From assembly GCF_003515065.1 (NCBI RefSeq), contig NZ_QXGH01000012.1, forward strand, positions 124,001-188,000: 64,000 nucleotides of DNA, in the 5' to 3' direction. Origin of the DNA: Nocardioides immobilis (lineage in GTDB: Bacteria > Actinomycetota > Actinomycetes > Propionibacteriales > Nocardioidaceae). The translations under genes were made by a program, and so were the position numbers. Of the stretch, positions 54,358 to 63,653 are shown piece after piece; position 1 is the stretch's first letter, and every line of letters begins with the position of its first letter. The notes beneath the pieces are model-generated. The model saw only the letters and a list, made by a program, of their open reading frames with translations, made no database searches and had not been told where the DNA came from.

Positions 54358-55570
54358 CGTCGGCACGCTCCATCGTCCGCACCGACCGCGATGCCAGGGT
54401 CGCCAGCGCGATCACGAAGTAGGCGACGCCCGCGGCGAGGATCATGTGCTGCAGGCCGAAGGCCGCGCCGAGCGGGCCGAACGCGAGCTGACCGGCCGGG
54501 ATCGCGATGAACGAGCCGAGCATGTCGTAGGAGTAGACCCGCGACAGCATGTCCGCCGGCACGTGCTCCTGCATGGCGAGGTCCCAGCCGAGCCCGAAGA
54601 TCTCGATCCCGGCGCCGCCGGCGAAGGCCGCGACCACGACGATCCACAGCTGGTCGGTGGTGCCGAGCGCGATCATCGGCGCGCCGTGCAGGGAGCAGCC
54701 GAGCATGCCCCACAGGAGCGGACGGCGCAGCGGCACGTGCAGCAGGACCAGGGAGGTCAGCACCAGTCCGCAAGCGCCGGCAGAGACGATCAGGGCCCAG
54801 CCACCGACGCCGATGGCGCTGGCTTTCGCGTACGCCGGGCCCAGGGTGCCGTTGCCGCCGCTCGAGAGCGCGTTGAGCACGCCGAAGGCGAGCACGATCA
54901 CCCAGAGCCAGGTCGTGCCTCGGAAGAACGCCCAGCCGATGCGCAGGTCCTTCAGCACACCGGTTCGGTCGGCGCGGGCCGGCGGCGGCGGGAGCTTGAT
55001 CGGGACCAGGAGCGCGGCCGCGACCAGGTAGGTGACGCCGTTGATCGCGATCGCCCAGCCGGCGCCGACGGTGACGACCAGGGCGCCGCCGAGCGCCGGG
55101 GCGAAGACCAGCGCGATGTTGCGGAGCAGTCCGTTGAGGACGTTGGCCTGCTGCAGCGAGTCCTTGGGGGCGAGCTGGGGGAGCAGACCGGCGAGGGCGG
55201 GCTGGTTCGCGGCCGCCGCGACGCCGTTGACGGCGGTGAGGACGACGAGCTGCCAGATCTCGGCGTGGCCGCTGAGGATGAGCGCGGCGATCGCGAGCTG
55301 GGTGACGCCGGCCGTCACGTTGCTGAGCTGGATGATCAGGGTCCGGCCGAACCGGTCGGCGAGCACGCCGCCGATCAGCAGGAAAGCGACCATCGGGATG
55401 CTGTGGGCCGCGAGCACCGCGCCGAGCGCACTCGGGGAGTCGCTGACCTCCAGTACGGCGAACGCGAGCGCGATCCCGCCCATGAAGTCACCGACCATGT
55501 CGACCGCGCGGGAGCCGAAGTACCAGCGGAACCGGCGGTCCCGGAGCGGGGCGAGAGCGGAGCCGGTCAT
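54326..55570 (-). CDS. MFS transporter
   Basis: A 414-residue major facilitator with about 12 membrane helices. FRWYFGSRAVDMVGDFMGGIALAFAVLEVSDSPSALGAVLAAHSIPMVAFLLIGGVLADRFGRTLIIQ (about 13-80) shows the motif-A loop GGVLADRFGR between helices 2 and 3. The layout resembles the EntS/MefA-type drug or siderophore exporters. ATG 55570 overlaps the ArsR gene stop codon (ATGA), so the pump is made with its regulator. The substrate is unknown. Confidence 0.9.
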   Translation of the reverse strand: MTGSALAPLRDRRFRWYFGSRAVDMVGDFMGGIALAFAVLEVSDSPSALGAVLAAHSIPMVAFLLIGGVLADRFGRTLIIQLSNVTAGVTQLAIAALILSGHAEIWQLVVLTAVNGVAAAANQPALAGLLPQLAPKDSLQQANVLNGLLRNIALVFAPALGGALVVTVGAGWAIAINGVTYLVAAALLVPIKLPPPPARADRTGVLKDLRIGWAFFRGTTWLWVIVLAFGVLNALSSGGNGTLGPAYAKASAIGVGGWALIVSAGACGLVLTSLVLLHVPLRRPLLWGMLGCSLHGAPMIALGTTDQLWIVVVAAFAGGAGIEIFGLGWDLAMQEHVPADMLSRVYSYDMLGSFIAIPAGQLAFGPLGAAFGLQHMILAAGVAYFVIALATLASRSVRTMERADATSTTSAPVS

Positions 55571-56073
55571 GGCTTCTCCATCCGGAACCCCGCCACGGTG
55601 AGGTTGACCGGGATCGTGCCCTTGGTCCGCGGGCGCTGCGCCTGCTCGTGGATGAGCATCGAGCCCCGGGTGACCAGGTCGAGTGCCTGCTGCCAGATCT
55701 CCGGGGTCACCCAGAGCTCGGCGTCGGTGAAGTTGCCCTTGCCCGGCTGGCGGAGCTGGAAGCGGCGCAGCAGCTCGCTGCACATCGCCTCGACCTGCGC
55801 GCTCAGGTCGTTGTCGCTCGGGTCCGGCTCGGGCCGGTCGACGGGGTAGCGGTAGCGCTTCGCCACGCCGCCCCGGATCCGCTCCTCGCCCTCGACCACC
55901 ACCAGGTCGGCGTCGAGGAGCTGACGGAGGTGGTACGACGCGTTCGCGTGGCTGATGTCCAGCTCCCGCGCCACCTCGGCCGCGCTCATCGCGCTGCCGG
56001 TCAGCAGCGACAGCATCCGCAGCCGCAGCGGGTGCGCCGTCGCCCTGAGCGAGGTGATCCGCTCGTCCGTCAT
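55567..56073 (-). CDS. ArsR-family winged-helix regulator
   Basis: A 168-residue regulator. ITSLRATAHPLRLRMLSLLTGSAMSAAEVARELDISHANASYHLRQLLDADLVVVEGEERIRGG (about 6-70) is the ArsR DNA-binding domain with a beta wing. No metal-binding Cys pair is present, so a small molecule is the likely signal. A C-terminal part of about 90 residues is of its own type. It is the first gene of the MFS operon, with two 24-bp operators in front of it. Confidence 0.9.
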   Translation of the reverse strand: MTDERITSLRATAHPLRLRMLSLLTGSAMSAAEVARELDISHANASYHLRQLLDADLVVVEGEERIRGGVAKRYRYPVDRPEPDPSDNDLSAQVEAMCSELLRRFQLRQPGKGNFTDAELWVTPEIWQQALDLVTRGSMLIHEQAQRPRTKGTIPVNLTVAGFRMEKP

Positions 56074-56087
56074 CCTGTGCTCCTGCT

Positions 56088-56111
56088 ACTGCCAAAGGCT
56101 CGTTGGGGAGT
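56088..56111. promoter_or_regulatory. ArsR operator, proximal copy
   Basis: A 24-bp imperfect palindrome, ACTGCCAA ... TTGGGGAGT, 14 bases before the ArsR start codon. A second copy of equal length lies 57 bases away (56145-56168). Confidence 0.65.
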
Positions 56112-56144
56112 CGTCTGGCGGTAGTAGATCACCCCGGTCGCCGT

Positions 56145-56168
56145 ACTGTCAAAGGGTTATTGGGCAGT
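56145..56168. promoter_or_regulatory. ArsR operator, distal copy
   Basis: A 24-bp palindrome, ACTGTCAA ... TTGGGCAGT, that matches the proximal copy at 18 of 24 positions. The spacing of 57 bp is close to five or six helical turns, which suits paired binding. Confidence 0.65.
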
Positions 56169-56197
56169 GCTCGTAGCCGCGGGAGGTTCTTGTGCGC

Positions 56198-56294
56198 GAG
56201 TCGGCTCATCTCGGGTGCCGTACGGCGCCGAGTCGGCTCGTCTCCGGTGCCATACGGCGCCGAGTCGGTCCGTTCTGAGATGCGCCGACTCGGC
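56198..56294. repeat. Left array of 32-bp palindromic repeats beside the AbiEi/DUF559 gene
   Basis: Two adjacent 32-bp units (56198-56229 and 56230-56261) begin GAGTCGGCTC and end ACGGCGCC; they match at 29 of 32 positions. A shortened third unit follows at 56262-56286. Each unit joins two palindromes: GCCGA-n-TCGGC at the junctions and GGTGCCGTACGGCGCC inside. GCCGAGTCGG (56259-56268) and CCGACTCGGC (56285-56294) also form a perfect 10-bp stem. There are no spacers. The remaining bases of this 304-base gap, up to 56377, hold no gene. Confidence 0.8.
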
Positions 56295-56377
56295 GTGTTG
56301 CGCCTTCGTCAGGCTCGTTTCCACAGGGCCAGAAGAGCCAGGTGTCGAGGAAGCATCCGTCCGGGCAACCGACCAGG

Positions 56378-57349
56378 ATGAATCGCTTATCCCTGATCGG
56401 CCAGCCCTTCTTGCCCGCCGACTTTCCGCTCCCTCTTGATCGCCCCTTCACCTATCGCCTTGCGCAGCGAGAAGCCGGGTTGGACAGCAAGGATCTGCAG
56501 TGGCTGGTGACCAACGGCTTCCTGGTCCGTCCGATCAAGGGCGTGTACGTCGCAGCGCAGGTTCCCGACTCGGTGGACCTTCGCTGCGCTTGCCTTCGCC
56601 TGGTCGTGCCGCCCGATGCCGTCGTCTGCGATCGGCATGCGGGGTGGTTGCACGGCGCGGAGATGGTGCTGGCGCCGGGCGAGCACCTCGCCCTCGCCCC
56701 GATTCGCATCTTCCTGCCGGCAGGTCGCGGGCGACTCCGCAATGGCCTCGCCGACAGCGGAGAGCGCTTCTTCCGCCGCGATGACATCGTCGAGATCAAC
56801 GGGCTCCGGATAACGACGCCGCTCCGCACGGCTTGGGACCTGGGCCGGAACCGATGGACCGAGCGATCGCTCGCGGGTCTGGACCAGATGCTCCGACTCG
56901 ATGTCTTCAGCAAGGAGGAGCTGGTCGCCGGAGTTGAACGATTCCGTGGCATGCGGTGGGTCCGGGTTCTTCGAGTGATGGTGTCGATCGCCGATGGCCG
57001 AGCCGAGTCGCCGCCGGAGTCGGTCCTGAGGCTCCGGTGGATCGAGGTGCTCGTGTTCGCGCCGATCCCTCAGTTCGAGGTCTGGGCGGGTGGCGAGTTC
57101 CTTGCCCGACTGGACCTCGCTTGCGAGGAGCTTCGTTGGGGCGCCGAGTACGACGGCGTCGAGTGGCACCACACTCCCGAGCAGCGGGCCCACGACCGGA
57201 AGCGTCGGAAGCTGTGCCGAGAGCGCGCGGACTGGCTTATCACGCCGTTCCAGAAGGAGAACCTCTTCGGGCCCAAGCAGGATGCCGAACGGCTTCTCCG
57301 CGTGGGCGTCGCCGAGGCGCGCTCCAGGTTCGGGATCCGCTTGCCCTGA
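56378..57349 (+). CDS. AbiEi-type/DUF559 endonuclease-like protein
   Basis: A 323-residue protein. The N-terminal part (about 20-75) resembles the winged-helix domain of AbiEi antitoxins (FTYRLAQREAGLDSKDLQWLVTNGFLVRPIKGVYVAA), followed by the RCACLRLVVPPDAVVCDRHAGWLHG region of that family. The C-terminal part (about 225-320) resembles DUF559/Vsr-type PD-(D/E)XK nucleases: ESPPESVLRLRW, FLARLDLACEELRWGAEYDG, and HDRKRRKLCRERADW. No AbiEii toxin gene is adjacent. Inverted arrays of a 32-bp repeat flank the gene, and codon use is less GC-biased than in its neighbours. ATG 56378 is chosen over GTG 56342. The role is unknown. Confidence 0.78.
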   Translation: MNRLSLIGQPFLPADFPLPLDRPFTYRLAQREAGLDSKDLQWLVTNGFLVRPIKGVYVAAQVPDSVDLRCACLRLVVPPDAVVCDRHAGWLHGAEMVLAPGEHLALAPIRIFLPAGRGRLRNGLADSGERFFRRDDIVEINGLRITTPLRTAWDLGRNRWTERSLAGLDQMLRLDVFSKEELVAGVERFRGMRWVRVLRVMVSIADGRAESPPESVLRLRWIEVLVFAPIPQFEVWAGGEFLARLDLACEELRWGAEYDGVEWHHTPEQRAHDRKRRKLCRERADWLITPFQKENLFGPKQDAERLLRVGVAEARSRFGIRLP

Positions 57350-57356
57350 CCTTGTC

Positions 57357-57469
57357 GCCGAGTCGTCGCATCTCAGGATCGGCCGACTCGGCGTCCTACG
57401 GCACCTGAGATGAGCCGACTCGGCGTCGTGCGAGACCAGAGACGGGCCGGGTCGGCGCCGTACGGGCGC
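57357..57469. repeat. Right array of 32-bp palindromic repeats, inverted relative to the left array
   Basis: The unit at 57390-57421 is the reverse complement of the left units (29 of 32 positions against the first). A more diverged inverted unit abuts it (57422-57453), and a partial one (GGCGCCGTACGGGCGC, 57454-57469) ends 17 bases before clpS. GCCGAGTCG (57357-57365) and CGACTCGGC (57384-57392) form a perfect 9-bp stem at the gene-proximal end. The two arrays point toward each other across the gene. Confidence 0.78.
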
Positions 57470-57486
57470 TGTGCCACCATGGGCGG

Positions 57487-57795
57487 GTGACGACCGCGAG
57501 CCCTGTCGAGGTGGATCCGGGAGTCGAGAAGGACCTGACCCCGGACGAGGTCACGCTTGCCGACACACCGTGGGTGACCGTGGTCTGGAACGACCCGGTC
57601 AACCTGATGTCCTACGTCAGCTACGTGTTCCAGAAGTACTTCGGCTACTCGAAGAAGAAGGCGGAGAAGCTGATGCTCGAGGTGCACGAGGACGGCAAGT
57701 CGGCCGTGAGCAGCGGGTCCCGCGAGGAGATGGAGCGCGACGTCCAGGCGATGCACGAGTACGGCCTGTGGGCCACGCTCTCGAAGAGCGAGTGA
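57487..57795 (+). CDS. clpS: ATP-dependent Clp protease adapter ClpS
   Basis: A 102-residue adapter that hands N-degron substrates to the ClpAP/ClpCP protease. [49 protein letters not shown] (about 26-74) is the core, with the N-end-rule pocket residues (NDPVN...M and VHEDG) intact, followed by [20 protein letters not shown]. Start GTG 57487. DUF2017 follows, the usual actinobacterial pairing. Confidence 0.95.
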   Translation: MTTASPVEVDPGVEKDLTPDEVTLADTPWVTVVWNDPVNLMSYVSYVFQKYFGYSKKKAEKLMLEVHEDGKSAVSSGSREEMERDVQAMHEYGLWATLSKSE

Positions 57796-57812
57796 CGGGG
57801 GCCGACGACACC

Positions 57813-58406
57813 ATGGCGGGATTCGTCCGACACCGCCGGAGCAAGCGCATCATCGCGACCCTGTCCGGGTTCGAGGCCGACCTGCTGCGCTCGCTCGCAG
57901 CCCAGCTGGTCGAGCTGCTGCGCAACGAGGCCGCGGTGCCGAGCGAGAGCGCGGACCCGCTGGAGGCGATGTTCTCCGGCGGCGAGTTCTCCGGGCCGAC
58001 CACGGAGCCCGACGACCCGGTGCTCGCCCGGCTCTTCCCCAACGCCTACCGCGAGGACGGCGAGGCGGCGGCGGAGTTCCGTCGCTACACGGAGGGCTCG
58101 CTCCGCGACGGGAAGGCCCGGGCCGCGGGGACGATCATCGACACCCTCGAGGAGGCCGGTCTGCCGGCCGAGCCCGGTGCCGACGAGCTGACCATCGACG
58201 TCGACCTCGACCCCGCGACCGCGGAGGTGTGGATGCGGGCGCTCACCGACCTGCGGCTCGCGCTCGGCACCCGGCTCGAGGTCGAGGAGGGCGACGAGGA
58301 GTACTGGTACTCCCTTCCCGACGACGACCCCCGCGGGCAGGCCCACCACATCTACGAGTGGCTCGGCTACCTGCAGGAGACGCTGGTCCACGCCGTCGCC
58401 GGCTGA
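57813..58406 (+). CDS. DUF2017 family protein
   Basis: A 197-residue protein nearly always found next to clpS in actinobacteria. FVRHRRSKRIIATLSGFEADLLRSLAAQLVELL opens the domain, LARLFPNAYREDGEAAAEFRRYTEGSLRDGKARAA lies in the middle, and MRALTDLRLALGTRLEVEEGD with YEWLGYLQETLVHAV ends it. GTG 57792, overlapping the clpS stop codon, is an equally possible coupled start. The function is unknown; a part in regulated proteolysis is suggested only by position. Confidence 0.88.
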   Translation: MAGFVRHRRSKRIIATLSGFEADLLRSLAAQLVELLRNEAAVPSESADPLEAMFSGGEFSGPTTEPDDPVLARLFPNAYREDGEAAAEFRRYTEGSLRDGKARAAGTIIDTLEEAGLPAEPGADELTIDVDLDPATAEVWMRALTDLRLALGTRLEVEEGDEEYWYSLPDDDPRGQAHHIYEWLGYLQETLVHAVAG

Positions 58407-58409
58407 CCA

Positions 58410-58802
58410 TCACCGCGGAGGCTTGACCGCCAGCACCGGGCACAGCGCATCGAGGATGACGCGCTGCGTGACGCTGCCGAGGAGGAGCTTCCCGACCGGG
58501 CTGCGGTGCCGGACGCCGACCACGATCAACGTGCCCTGCTCCTCGTCGGCGGCGGCGAGCACCGCGTCGGCGACGTCGGGTACGACGTCGTGCCGTACGG
58601 CGACCTCGAGCCCCTCGCCGGCCAGCTTGTCGCGGACGGCGACGACCTCCTCGTCCGCCGCGAAGTGCGTGTCGACGTAGCTGTCGCCACGGGTGGCGTT
58701 GACGATGACCAGCCTCGTCCCCGCGCTGCGCGCGGCTGCCGCCGCGTGCTCGAGCGCGGCCCGGCCGTACTTGTCGGGGGTGTAGGCGGCGATGACGCTC
58801 AT
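58410..58802 (-). CDS. Universal stress protein (UspA family)
   Basis: A 130-residue [37 protein letters not shown] (about 3-36) and the ATP-binding end [35 protein letters not shown] (about 92-126) with G-2x-R-9x-G-(S/T) are present. Its ATG overlaps the stop codon of the tctA gene, so it is made with the tricarboxylate transporter. Confidence 0.9.
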   Translation of the reverse strand: MSVIAAYTPDKYGRAALEHAAAAARSAGTRLVIVNATRGDSYVDTHFAADEEVVAVRDKLAGEGLEVAVRHDVVPDVADAVLAAADEEQGTLIVVGVRHRSPVGKLLLGSVTQRVILDALCPVLAVKPPR

Positions 58803-60313
58803 CGGTTGACCAGCTCCTCGGTGTTCTCGGTGGTGTCTTCGGTGGCGGCATCGGGCCGCCGGATGCCCCGGACGCCCATCGCCACCAGGAGCAGGGCCAT
58901 GACGGCGTAGACCACGACCGCGACCGGCTCGCCCCACAGCGTGCTGACGTCACCTTGCGAGAGCGCGAGTGCCTGGGTGAGCTGCTCCTCGATCTTCGGG
59001 CCGAGGATCACGCCCACGATCAGGGGCAGCACCGGCACTCCGAACCGTCGCATCGCCAGGCCGAGCACACCGAACACCAGCAGCAGTGCGACGTCGAACG
59101 CCTGGAAGTTGACGGTGTAGGCGCCGAGTGAGGCGAAGAACAGGATGCCCGCGTAGAGGTAGGGCCGCGGGATCTGCAGGATCTTCGCCCACAGCGGGGC
59201 CATCGGCAGGTTGATCACGAGCAGCAGCGTGTTCGCGACGATGAGGCTGGCGAGCAGCGCCCAGACCAGGTCGGGCTCGTTCTCCAGCAGCAGCGGTCCG
59301 GGCTGGATGCCGAAGCTCGTGATGGCGACCAGGATGATCGCGGCCGTCGCGGTGGTGGGCAGGCCCAGCGTGAGCAGCGGCAGCAGGGTGCCCGCGGCGG
59401 ACGCGTTGTTGGCGGCCTCCGGTCCGGCGACGCCCTCGATCGCACCCTTGCCGAACTCCTCGGGGTGCTTGCTCAGCTTCTTCTCCGTGATGTAGGAGAG
59501 GACGGTCGGCACCTCGGCACCGCCGGCCGGCAGCGCGCCGAACGGGAAGCCGAACGCCGTGCCGCGCAGCCACGGCTTCCAGGAGCGACCCCAGTCCGTC
59601 TTGCTCATCCACGGCTGTCCGACCGGGATGACGTCCAGCGGCTTGCGGCGCAGGTGCGCCGCAACCCAGAGCGCCTCACCGATCGCGAAGATCGCGACGG
59701 CGACGACGACGATGTCGATGCCGTCGGCCAGGAGCGGCTGGTCGAAGGTCAGGCGCGCCTGGCCCGTGGTGGTGCCGACCAGGCCGATCGCCAGGCCGAG
59801 GAAGAGGGCGATGAAGCCGCGCAGCTTCGACGATCCGAGCACGGCGCTGACCGCGAACAGCGCCAGCAGCATGATGGCGAAGTACGACGGCGCGCCGAGC
59901 TTGACGACGACGTCGGCGACCGTGGGGACGAGCACCCACAGCAGCACGGTGCCGATCGTGCCGGCCACGAACGAGCCGATCGCGGCGGTTGCGAGCGCTT
60001 GGGCGGCCCGGCCGGACTTGGCCATCTTGTTGCCCTCGATGGCCGTGACCACCGACGAGGACTCACCTGGAGTGTTGAGGAGGATCGACGTGGTGGATCC
60101 GCCGTACATGCCGCCGTAGTAGATGCCGGCGAACATGATGATCGCGCTGTCCGGGCCCATGGTGAGGGCGACCGGGAGCAGCAGGGCGAGGGTCATCGCG
60201 GGGCCGATGCCGGGCAGTACGCCGACAGCGGTGCCGAGCAGCACGCCCAGTGTCGCGAAGAGCAGGTTCTCGGGGGTCAGTGCGGCCTGGAAGCCGCTGA
60301 GCAGCAGGTCCAT
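58799..60313 (-). CDS. tctA: Tripartite tricarboxylate transporter large permease TctA
   Basis: A 504-residue, about 12-helix permease. [64 protein letters not shown] (about 32-94) and the internal repeat [25 protein letters not shown] ... [39 protein letters not shown] (about 255-320) are the TctA hallmarks. It works with TctB and the binding protein TctC to import citrate or related acids with a cation gradient. ATG 60313 overlaps the tctB stop codon by one base. Confidence 0.95.
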   Translation of the reverse strand: MDLLLSGFQAALTPENLLFATLGVLLGTAVGVLPGIGPAMTLALLLPVALTMGPDSAIIMFAGIYYGGMYGGSTTSILLNTPGESSSVVTAIEGNKMAKSGRAAQALATAAIGSFVAGTIGTVLLWVLVPTVADVVVKLGAPSYFAIMLLALFAVSAVLGSSKLRGFIALFLGLAIGLVGTTTGQARLTFDQPLLADGIDIVVVAVAIFAIGEALWVAAHLRRKPLDVIPVGQPWMSKTDWGRSWKPWLRGTAFGFPFGALPAGGAEVPTVLSYITEKKLSKHPEEFGKGAIEGVAGPEAANNASAAGTLLPLLTLGLPTTATAAIILVAITSFGIQPGPLLLENEPDLVWALLASLIVANTLLLVINLPMAPLWAKILQIPRPYLYAGILFFASLGAYTVNFQAFDVALLLVFGVLGLAMRRFGVPVLPLIVGVILGPKIEEQLTQALALSQGDVSTLWGEPVAVVVYAVMALLLVAMGVRGIRRPDAATEDTTENTEELVNR

Positions 60314-60849
60314 CAGAGCACTCCGTCCAGGATGCCGGCGGGGATCGGGATCGCGAGGACGACGTAGAAGAAGTACCAGCTGCCGACCGAGAGCGCGGTC
60401 CCGACCGCCAGGTCCCGGATGTGGGACCGGCTGCCGAGCACGCCGGCGCAGCCCGCGAAGAGCAGCGCGCCCGTGATCGCCCAGCCGAGCCAGTCGATGA
60501 GCAGGATGTTGGCGATCAGGACCGCGGCCAGCAGGCCGACGGTGCGGACGTCCGTGCCCTGGGTGAGGTCGATGTCCTCGCCCTCCTCGGCCTCCGGCTG
60601 GTCGCCCCGGGCGGTGGCGACCGCCAGCAGGACGCCGAGGAGCAGCAGCACGGCCCCGACGACGTACGGGAGGGCGTAGGGCTGGACGGGCTGGTCGGCG
60701 AAGCCGTCCTCGAGCCCGACGGCGTCGTACAGGACGTAGCCGCCGGTCAGGACCAGAAAGGCGGCGAGGCCGTACTGGGCCTTGTCGACGACCGGGCGGC
60801 TGCCCGGCTCGTGCCCCGATGCGGGGTGGGGTTCGGTGGTGGTGCTCAT
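60313..60849 (-). CDS. tctB: Tripartite tricarboxylate transporter small subunit TctB
   Basis: A 178-residue membrane protein with four hydrophobic segments (about 26-45, 60-85, 110-135 and 150-172) and a polar N-terminus and central loop ([18 protein letters not shown]). [24 protein letters not shown] is the TctB opening. It lies between tctC and tctA with overlaps on both sides. Confidence 0.9.
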   Translation of the reverse strand: MSTTTEPHPASGHEPGSRPVVDKAQYGLAAFLVLTGGYVLYDAVGLEDGFADQPVQPYALPYVVGAVLLLLGVLLAVATARGDQPEAEEGEDIDLTQGTDVRTVGLLAAVLIANILLIDWLGWAITGALLFAGCAGVLGSRSHIRDLAVGTALSVGSWYFFYVVLAIPIPAGILDGVL

Positions 60850-61847
60850 GCCAGTCCCAGCTCCTTGAGGGTGTCTGCCACGCGGGTGTCCTGCTCGACG
60901 AGGAAGTCCTCGAACTCCTCGCCGGTGGCGAAGTTGTCGGTCCAGCCGTTGCTCTCGAGCGCGGCCTGCCAGTCATCGGTCTCGTGCATCTCGGTGAACA
61001 GGTCGACGAGGTACTCGCGCTGCTCGTCGGTGATTCCCGGGGGCGCGAGCACGCCGCGCCAGTTGGTGAAGACCAGGTCGACACCCTCCTCGGTCAGGGT
61101 CGGGGCATCGACGCCGTCGAGCCGCTCGTCACCCGAGACCGCGAGCACGCGGAGCGTGCCCTCCGCGATCTGGCCCTCGAACTCGCCGAGGCCCGACATC
61201 CCGACGTCGACCTTCTCGCCGAGCAGCGCGGTCGTCAGGGGACCGCCGCCGTCGTACGAGATGTAGTTGACGTCCGTGGGGTCGATCCCGACCTCGTCCG
61301 CGAGCTGCATGGGGAACAGGTGGTCGGGTCCGCCCGGGCTGGAGCCACCGCCGACCGAGACCGACCCGGGGTCCGCCTTCCAGGCCTCGACCAGGTCGTC
61401 GACCGTCTTGAAGGGCGAGTCGGCGGGCACCAGGATGCCCTCCTGCTCCTCGACCAGGCGGGCGATCGGCGTCATCTCCCGCGGCGTCGCCTCCGACTTG
61501 TTCGTGTAGACGGCACCCACGACGCCGAGCCCCATCACCATCACCAGGTCGTCGGCGCCCTCCTCGTTGAGGAGGCGCTGCATGGCCACGGTGCCGCTGG
61601 CGCCGAGGACGTTCGTGATCTCGAAGCGACCGGTGAGCTCGTTGTCCTCCAGGGCCGTCGCAGCGGCGCGACCGGTGAGGTCGTAGCCGCCGCCGGGGCT
61701 GTTGGGGATCATCATCCGCAGCCGGCGGTTGTTCGGGTCGTCCGATCCGCGGGTGACCCCGCAGCCAGTGGCGACGCCGATGAGGGCCAGCGCGGTGACG
61801 AGCACGACCAGGACGCGGCGGGCGCGTGCCAGGCGACTCGGATGCAT
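60846..61847 (-). CDS. tctC: Tripartite tricarboxylate transporter binding protein TctC (lipoprotein)
   Basis: A 333-residue extracytoplasmic binding protein. The signal peptide ends in IGVATGC (Cys about 29). [26 protein letters not shown] (about 43-68), [17 protein letters not shown], and [57 protein letters not shown] (about 165-220) are typical of the TctC/Bug family, where the two loops hold a carboxylate. It is the first gene of the tctCBA-usp operon and divergent from the sensor kinase gene. Confidence 0.94.
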   Translation of the reverse strand: MHPSRLARARRVLVVLVTALALIGVATGCGVTRGSDDPNNRRLRMMIPNSPGGGYDLTGRAAATALEDNELTGRFEITNVLGASGTVAMQRLLNEEGADDLVMVMGLGVVGAVYTNKSEATPREMTPIARLVEEQEGILVPADSPFKTVDDLVEAWKADPGSVSVGGGSSPGGPDHLFPMQLADEVGIDPTDVNYISYDGGGPLTTALLGEKVDVGMSGLGEFEGQIAEGTLRVLAVSGDERLDGVDAPTLTEEGVDLVFTNWRGVLAPPGITDEQREYLVDLFTEMHETDDWQAALESNGWTDNFATGEEFEDFLVEQDTRVADTLKELGLA

Positions 61848-61941
61848 GGAGAACCTCCAGGAGACTCAGGTGTTCGTGGTCGTGACAGGCGTCACGCTCG
61901 ATCCGTGCCAGCATGTCTGCCACCTGTGGCGGCCGTCACTC

Positions 61942-61953
61942 TTGCGAACGCAA
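61942..61953. promoter_or_regulatory. Small palindrome between tctC and the sensor kinase gene
   Basis: TTGCG-AA-CGCAA is a perfect inverted repeat in the 123-base divergent region. It could be a half of the response-regulator site, but it abuts the kinase ribosome-binding site AAGGAGG (61953-61959). Confidence 0.35.
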
Positions 61954-61970
61954 AGGAGGTTGTGGACGTT

Positions 61971-63653
61971 GTGGTCGCACTGACGCACACCCTCCGGGAT
62001 CGCATCGGCTGGCACCGTGGCGAGCTCACGCTCGCCGCGAAGGTGCTGCTGCTGCAGCTCGTGGTGATCGCCGTCCTGCTCACGGCCGTCGGGGTGCTGA
62101 GCATCCGGCAGTCCAACGCCGACTTCGCCGACGACCAGGGCGCACAGATGCGATCGGTGGCCGAGTACGTCGCGACCCTGCCGGAGGTCCGCGGCGCGTT
62201 GGAGCGCGTGCGCGACGGTGAGGACCCGGCGAGCGGCCTGCCGCGCGGCCTCGCGCCGTACGCCGACCGTGGCGTCGCTCTGTCGTCGAGCGCGACCGAC
62301 GTGATGATCGTGTCGCCGGAGGGCAGCGTGCTGGCCGCGACCGACCCGAGCCGGGTGGGTGACCGCGCCGACCTCGGCGACAGCGACGGGCTCGAGGGAC
62401 GTGGCTGGACCGGCGACGTCGAGCCGGACGGCGAGCGGGCCGTGGCCCACCACGCGCCGATCATCTCCGAGGACGACGGTTCCCTGCTGGGGATCGTGGC
62501 GGCCGAGGAGACCTACCCGTCCGTCGGCGACCAGGTCGCGAACGCGGCGCCGGAGCTGGCGCTTTTCCTGGGACTGGGTGCGCTGCTCGGGCTCGCCGGG
62601 ACCTGGGTCGTTTCCCGGATGGTGCGCCGCTCGACCCGCGGCCTCGGCACCACCGAGCTCGCAAACCTCGCTGACCACCGCGAGGCGCTGCTGCACGCGA
62701 TCCGGGAGGGCGTCGTCGGCGTCGGCAACGACGGCCGGGTCACCGCCATGAACGACGCTGCCCGCGCCACGCTCGGGCTCGACCACATCCCCGACCCGGT
62801 CGGCCGCCCCGTGGCGGACCTCGGCCTTGATCCGCACGTGGTCGCGCTGCTGACGGGGGAGGGCGACGACGTACGGGATGCGTTGGCACTGGTCGGCACC
62901 CGTGCCGTTGTCTTCAACCGCGGCCGTGCGTCGACCGGCGGGCGCGGCATCGGCACCGTGACCACGCTGCGCGACCGCACCGAGCTGGTGTCCCTGCAGA
63001 GCCAGCTCAGCTCGAACCTCTCGATCACCGACACCCTCCGTGCGCAGACCCACGAGTTCGACAACCGGCTGCACACGATCTCGGGCCTCGTCCAGCTGGG
63101 GGAGTACGACGAGGTGGCCGCCCTGGTCGGCACGCTGACCCGGCATCGCGCGGACGTGAGCGAGCGGGTGTCGAAGCGGTTGCTCGACCCGGCCGTGGCG
63201 GCTCTCGTCATCGCCAAGGACGCGGTGGCCGACGAGCGCGGCGTCACCCTGGAGCTCGACCCGGGCTCGCGGCTCCCCGCGCTCGCACCGGACGAGGTGG
63301 CCGACCTGACGGCGGTGCTCGGCAACCTCGTCGACAACGCGATCGACGCGACGTCGGGCAGACCGGACCCGCTGGTCGAGCTGTGGGTGCTGGCCGACGA
63401 CGACACGGTGCGGGTGCGGGTGCGTGACAACGGGCCCGGGGTGCCCGCGGACCTGCGGGAAGCGATCTTCGTGCGCGGCTTCTCGACCAAGCCCGACGTG
63501 CTCGGCGGCCGGGGGATCGGCCTCCCCCTGGTGCGGCTGATCTGCGCCCAGCGGGGTGGCTCCGTGACTGTCGACGAGGCCGACACGGGTGGCGCGGAGT
63601 TCCTGGTGACGATGCCGATCACCGGATCAGTCAGCCAGGATGGTGAGTCATGA
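61971..63653 (+). CDS. CitA/DcuS-like sensor histidine kinase
   Basis: A 560-residue membrane sensor. GTG 61971 is used; GTG 61962 lies too close to AGGAGG. It has membrane helix 1 (LLLQLVVIAVLLTAVGVLSI, about 23-43), an extracytoplasmic sCache-type domain (about 45-185), helix 2 (ALFLGLGALLGLAGTWVVSRMV, about 195-217) and a PAS domain (HREALLHAIREGVVGVGNDGRVTAMNDAA, about 235). The kinase core follows: LRAQTHEFDNRLHTISGLVQLGEYDE (phospho-His, about 356), LGNLVDNAIDAT (N box), VRDNGPGVP and GGRGIGLPLVR. It is divergent from tctCBA, so it probably senses the tricarboxylate outside the cell. Confidence 0.93.
   Translation: MVALTHTLRDRIGWHRGELTLAAKVLLLQLVVIAVLLTAVGVLSIRQSNADFADDQGAQMRSVAEYVATLPEVRGALERVRDGEDPASGLPRGLAPYADRGVALSSSATDVMIVSPEGSVLAATDPSRVGDRADLGDSDGLEGRGWTGDVEPDGERAVAHHAPIISEDDGSLLGIVAAEETYPSVGDQVANAAPELALFLGLGALLGLAGTWVVSRMVRRSTRGLGTTELANLADHREALLHAIREGVVGVGNDGRVTAMNDAARATLGLDHIPDPVGRPVADLGLDPHVVALLTGEGDDVRDALALVGTRAVVFNRGRASTGGRGIGTVTTLRDRTELVSLQSQLSSNLSITDTLRAQTHEFDNRLHTISGLVQLGEYDEVAALVGTLTRHRADVSERVSKRLLDPAVAALVIAKDAVADERGVTLELDPGSRLPALAPDEVADLTAVLGNLVDNAIDATSGRPDPLVELWVLADDDTVRVRVRDNGPGVPADLREAIFVRGFSTKPDVLGGRGIGLPLVRLICAQRGGSVTVDEADTGGAEFLVTMPITGSVSQDGES

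Noticed and set aside
56198..56294. Possible CRISPR array
   Set aside because: The 32-bp units abut without spacers and differ from one another, and no cas gene is present.
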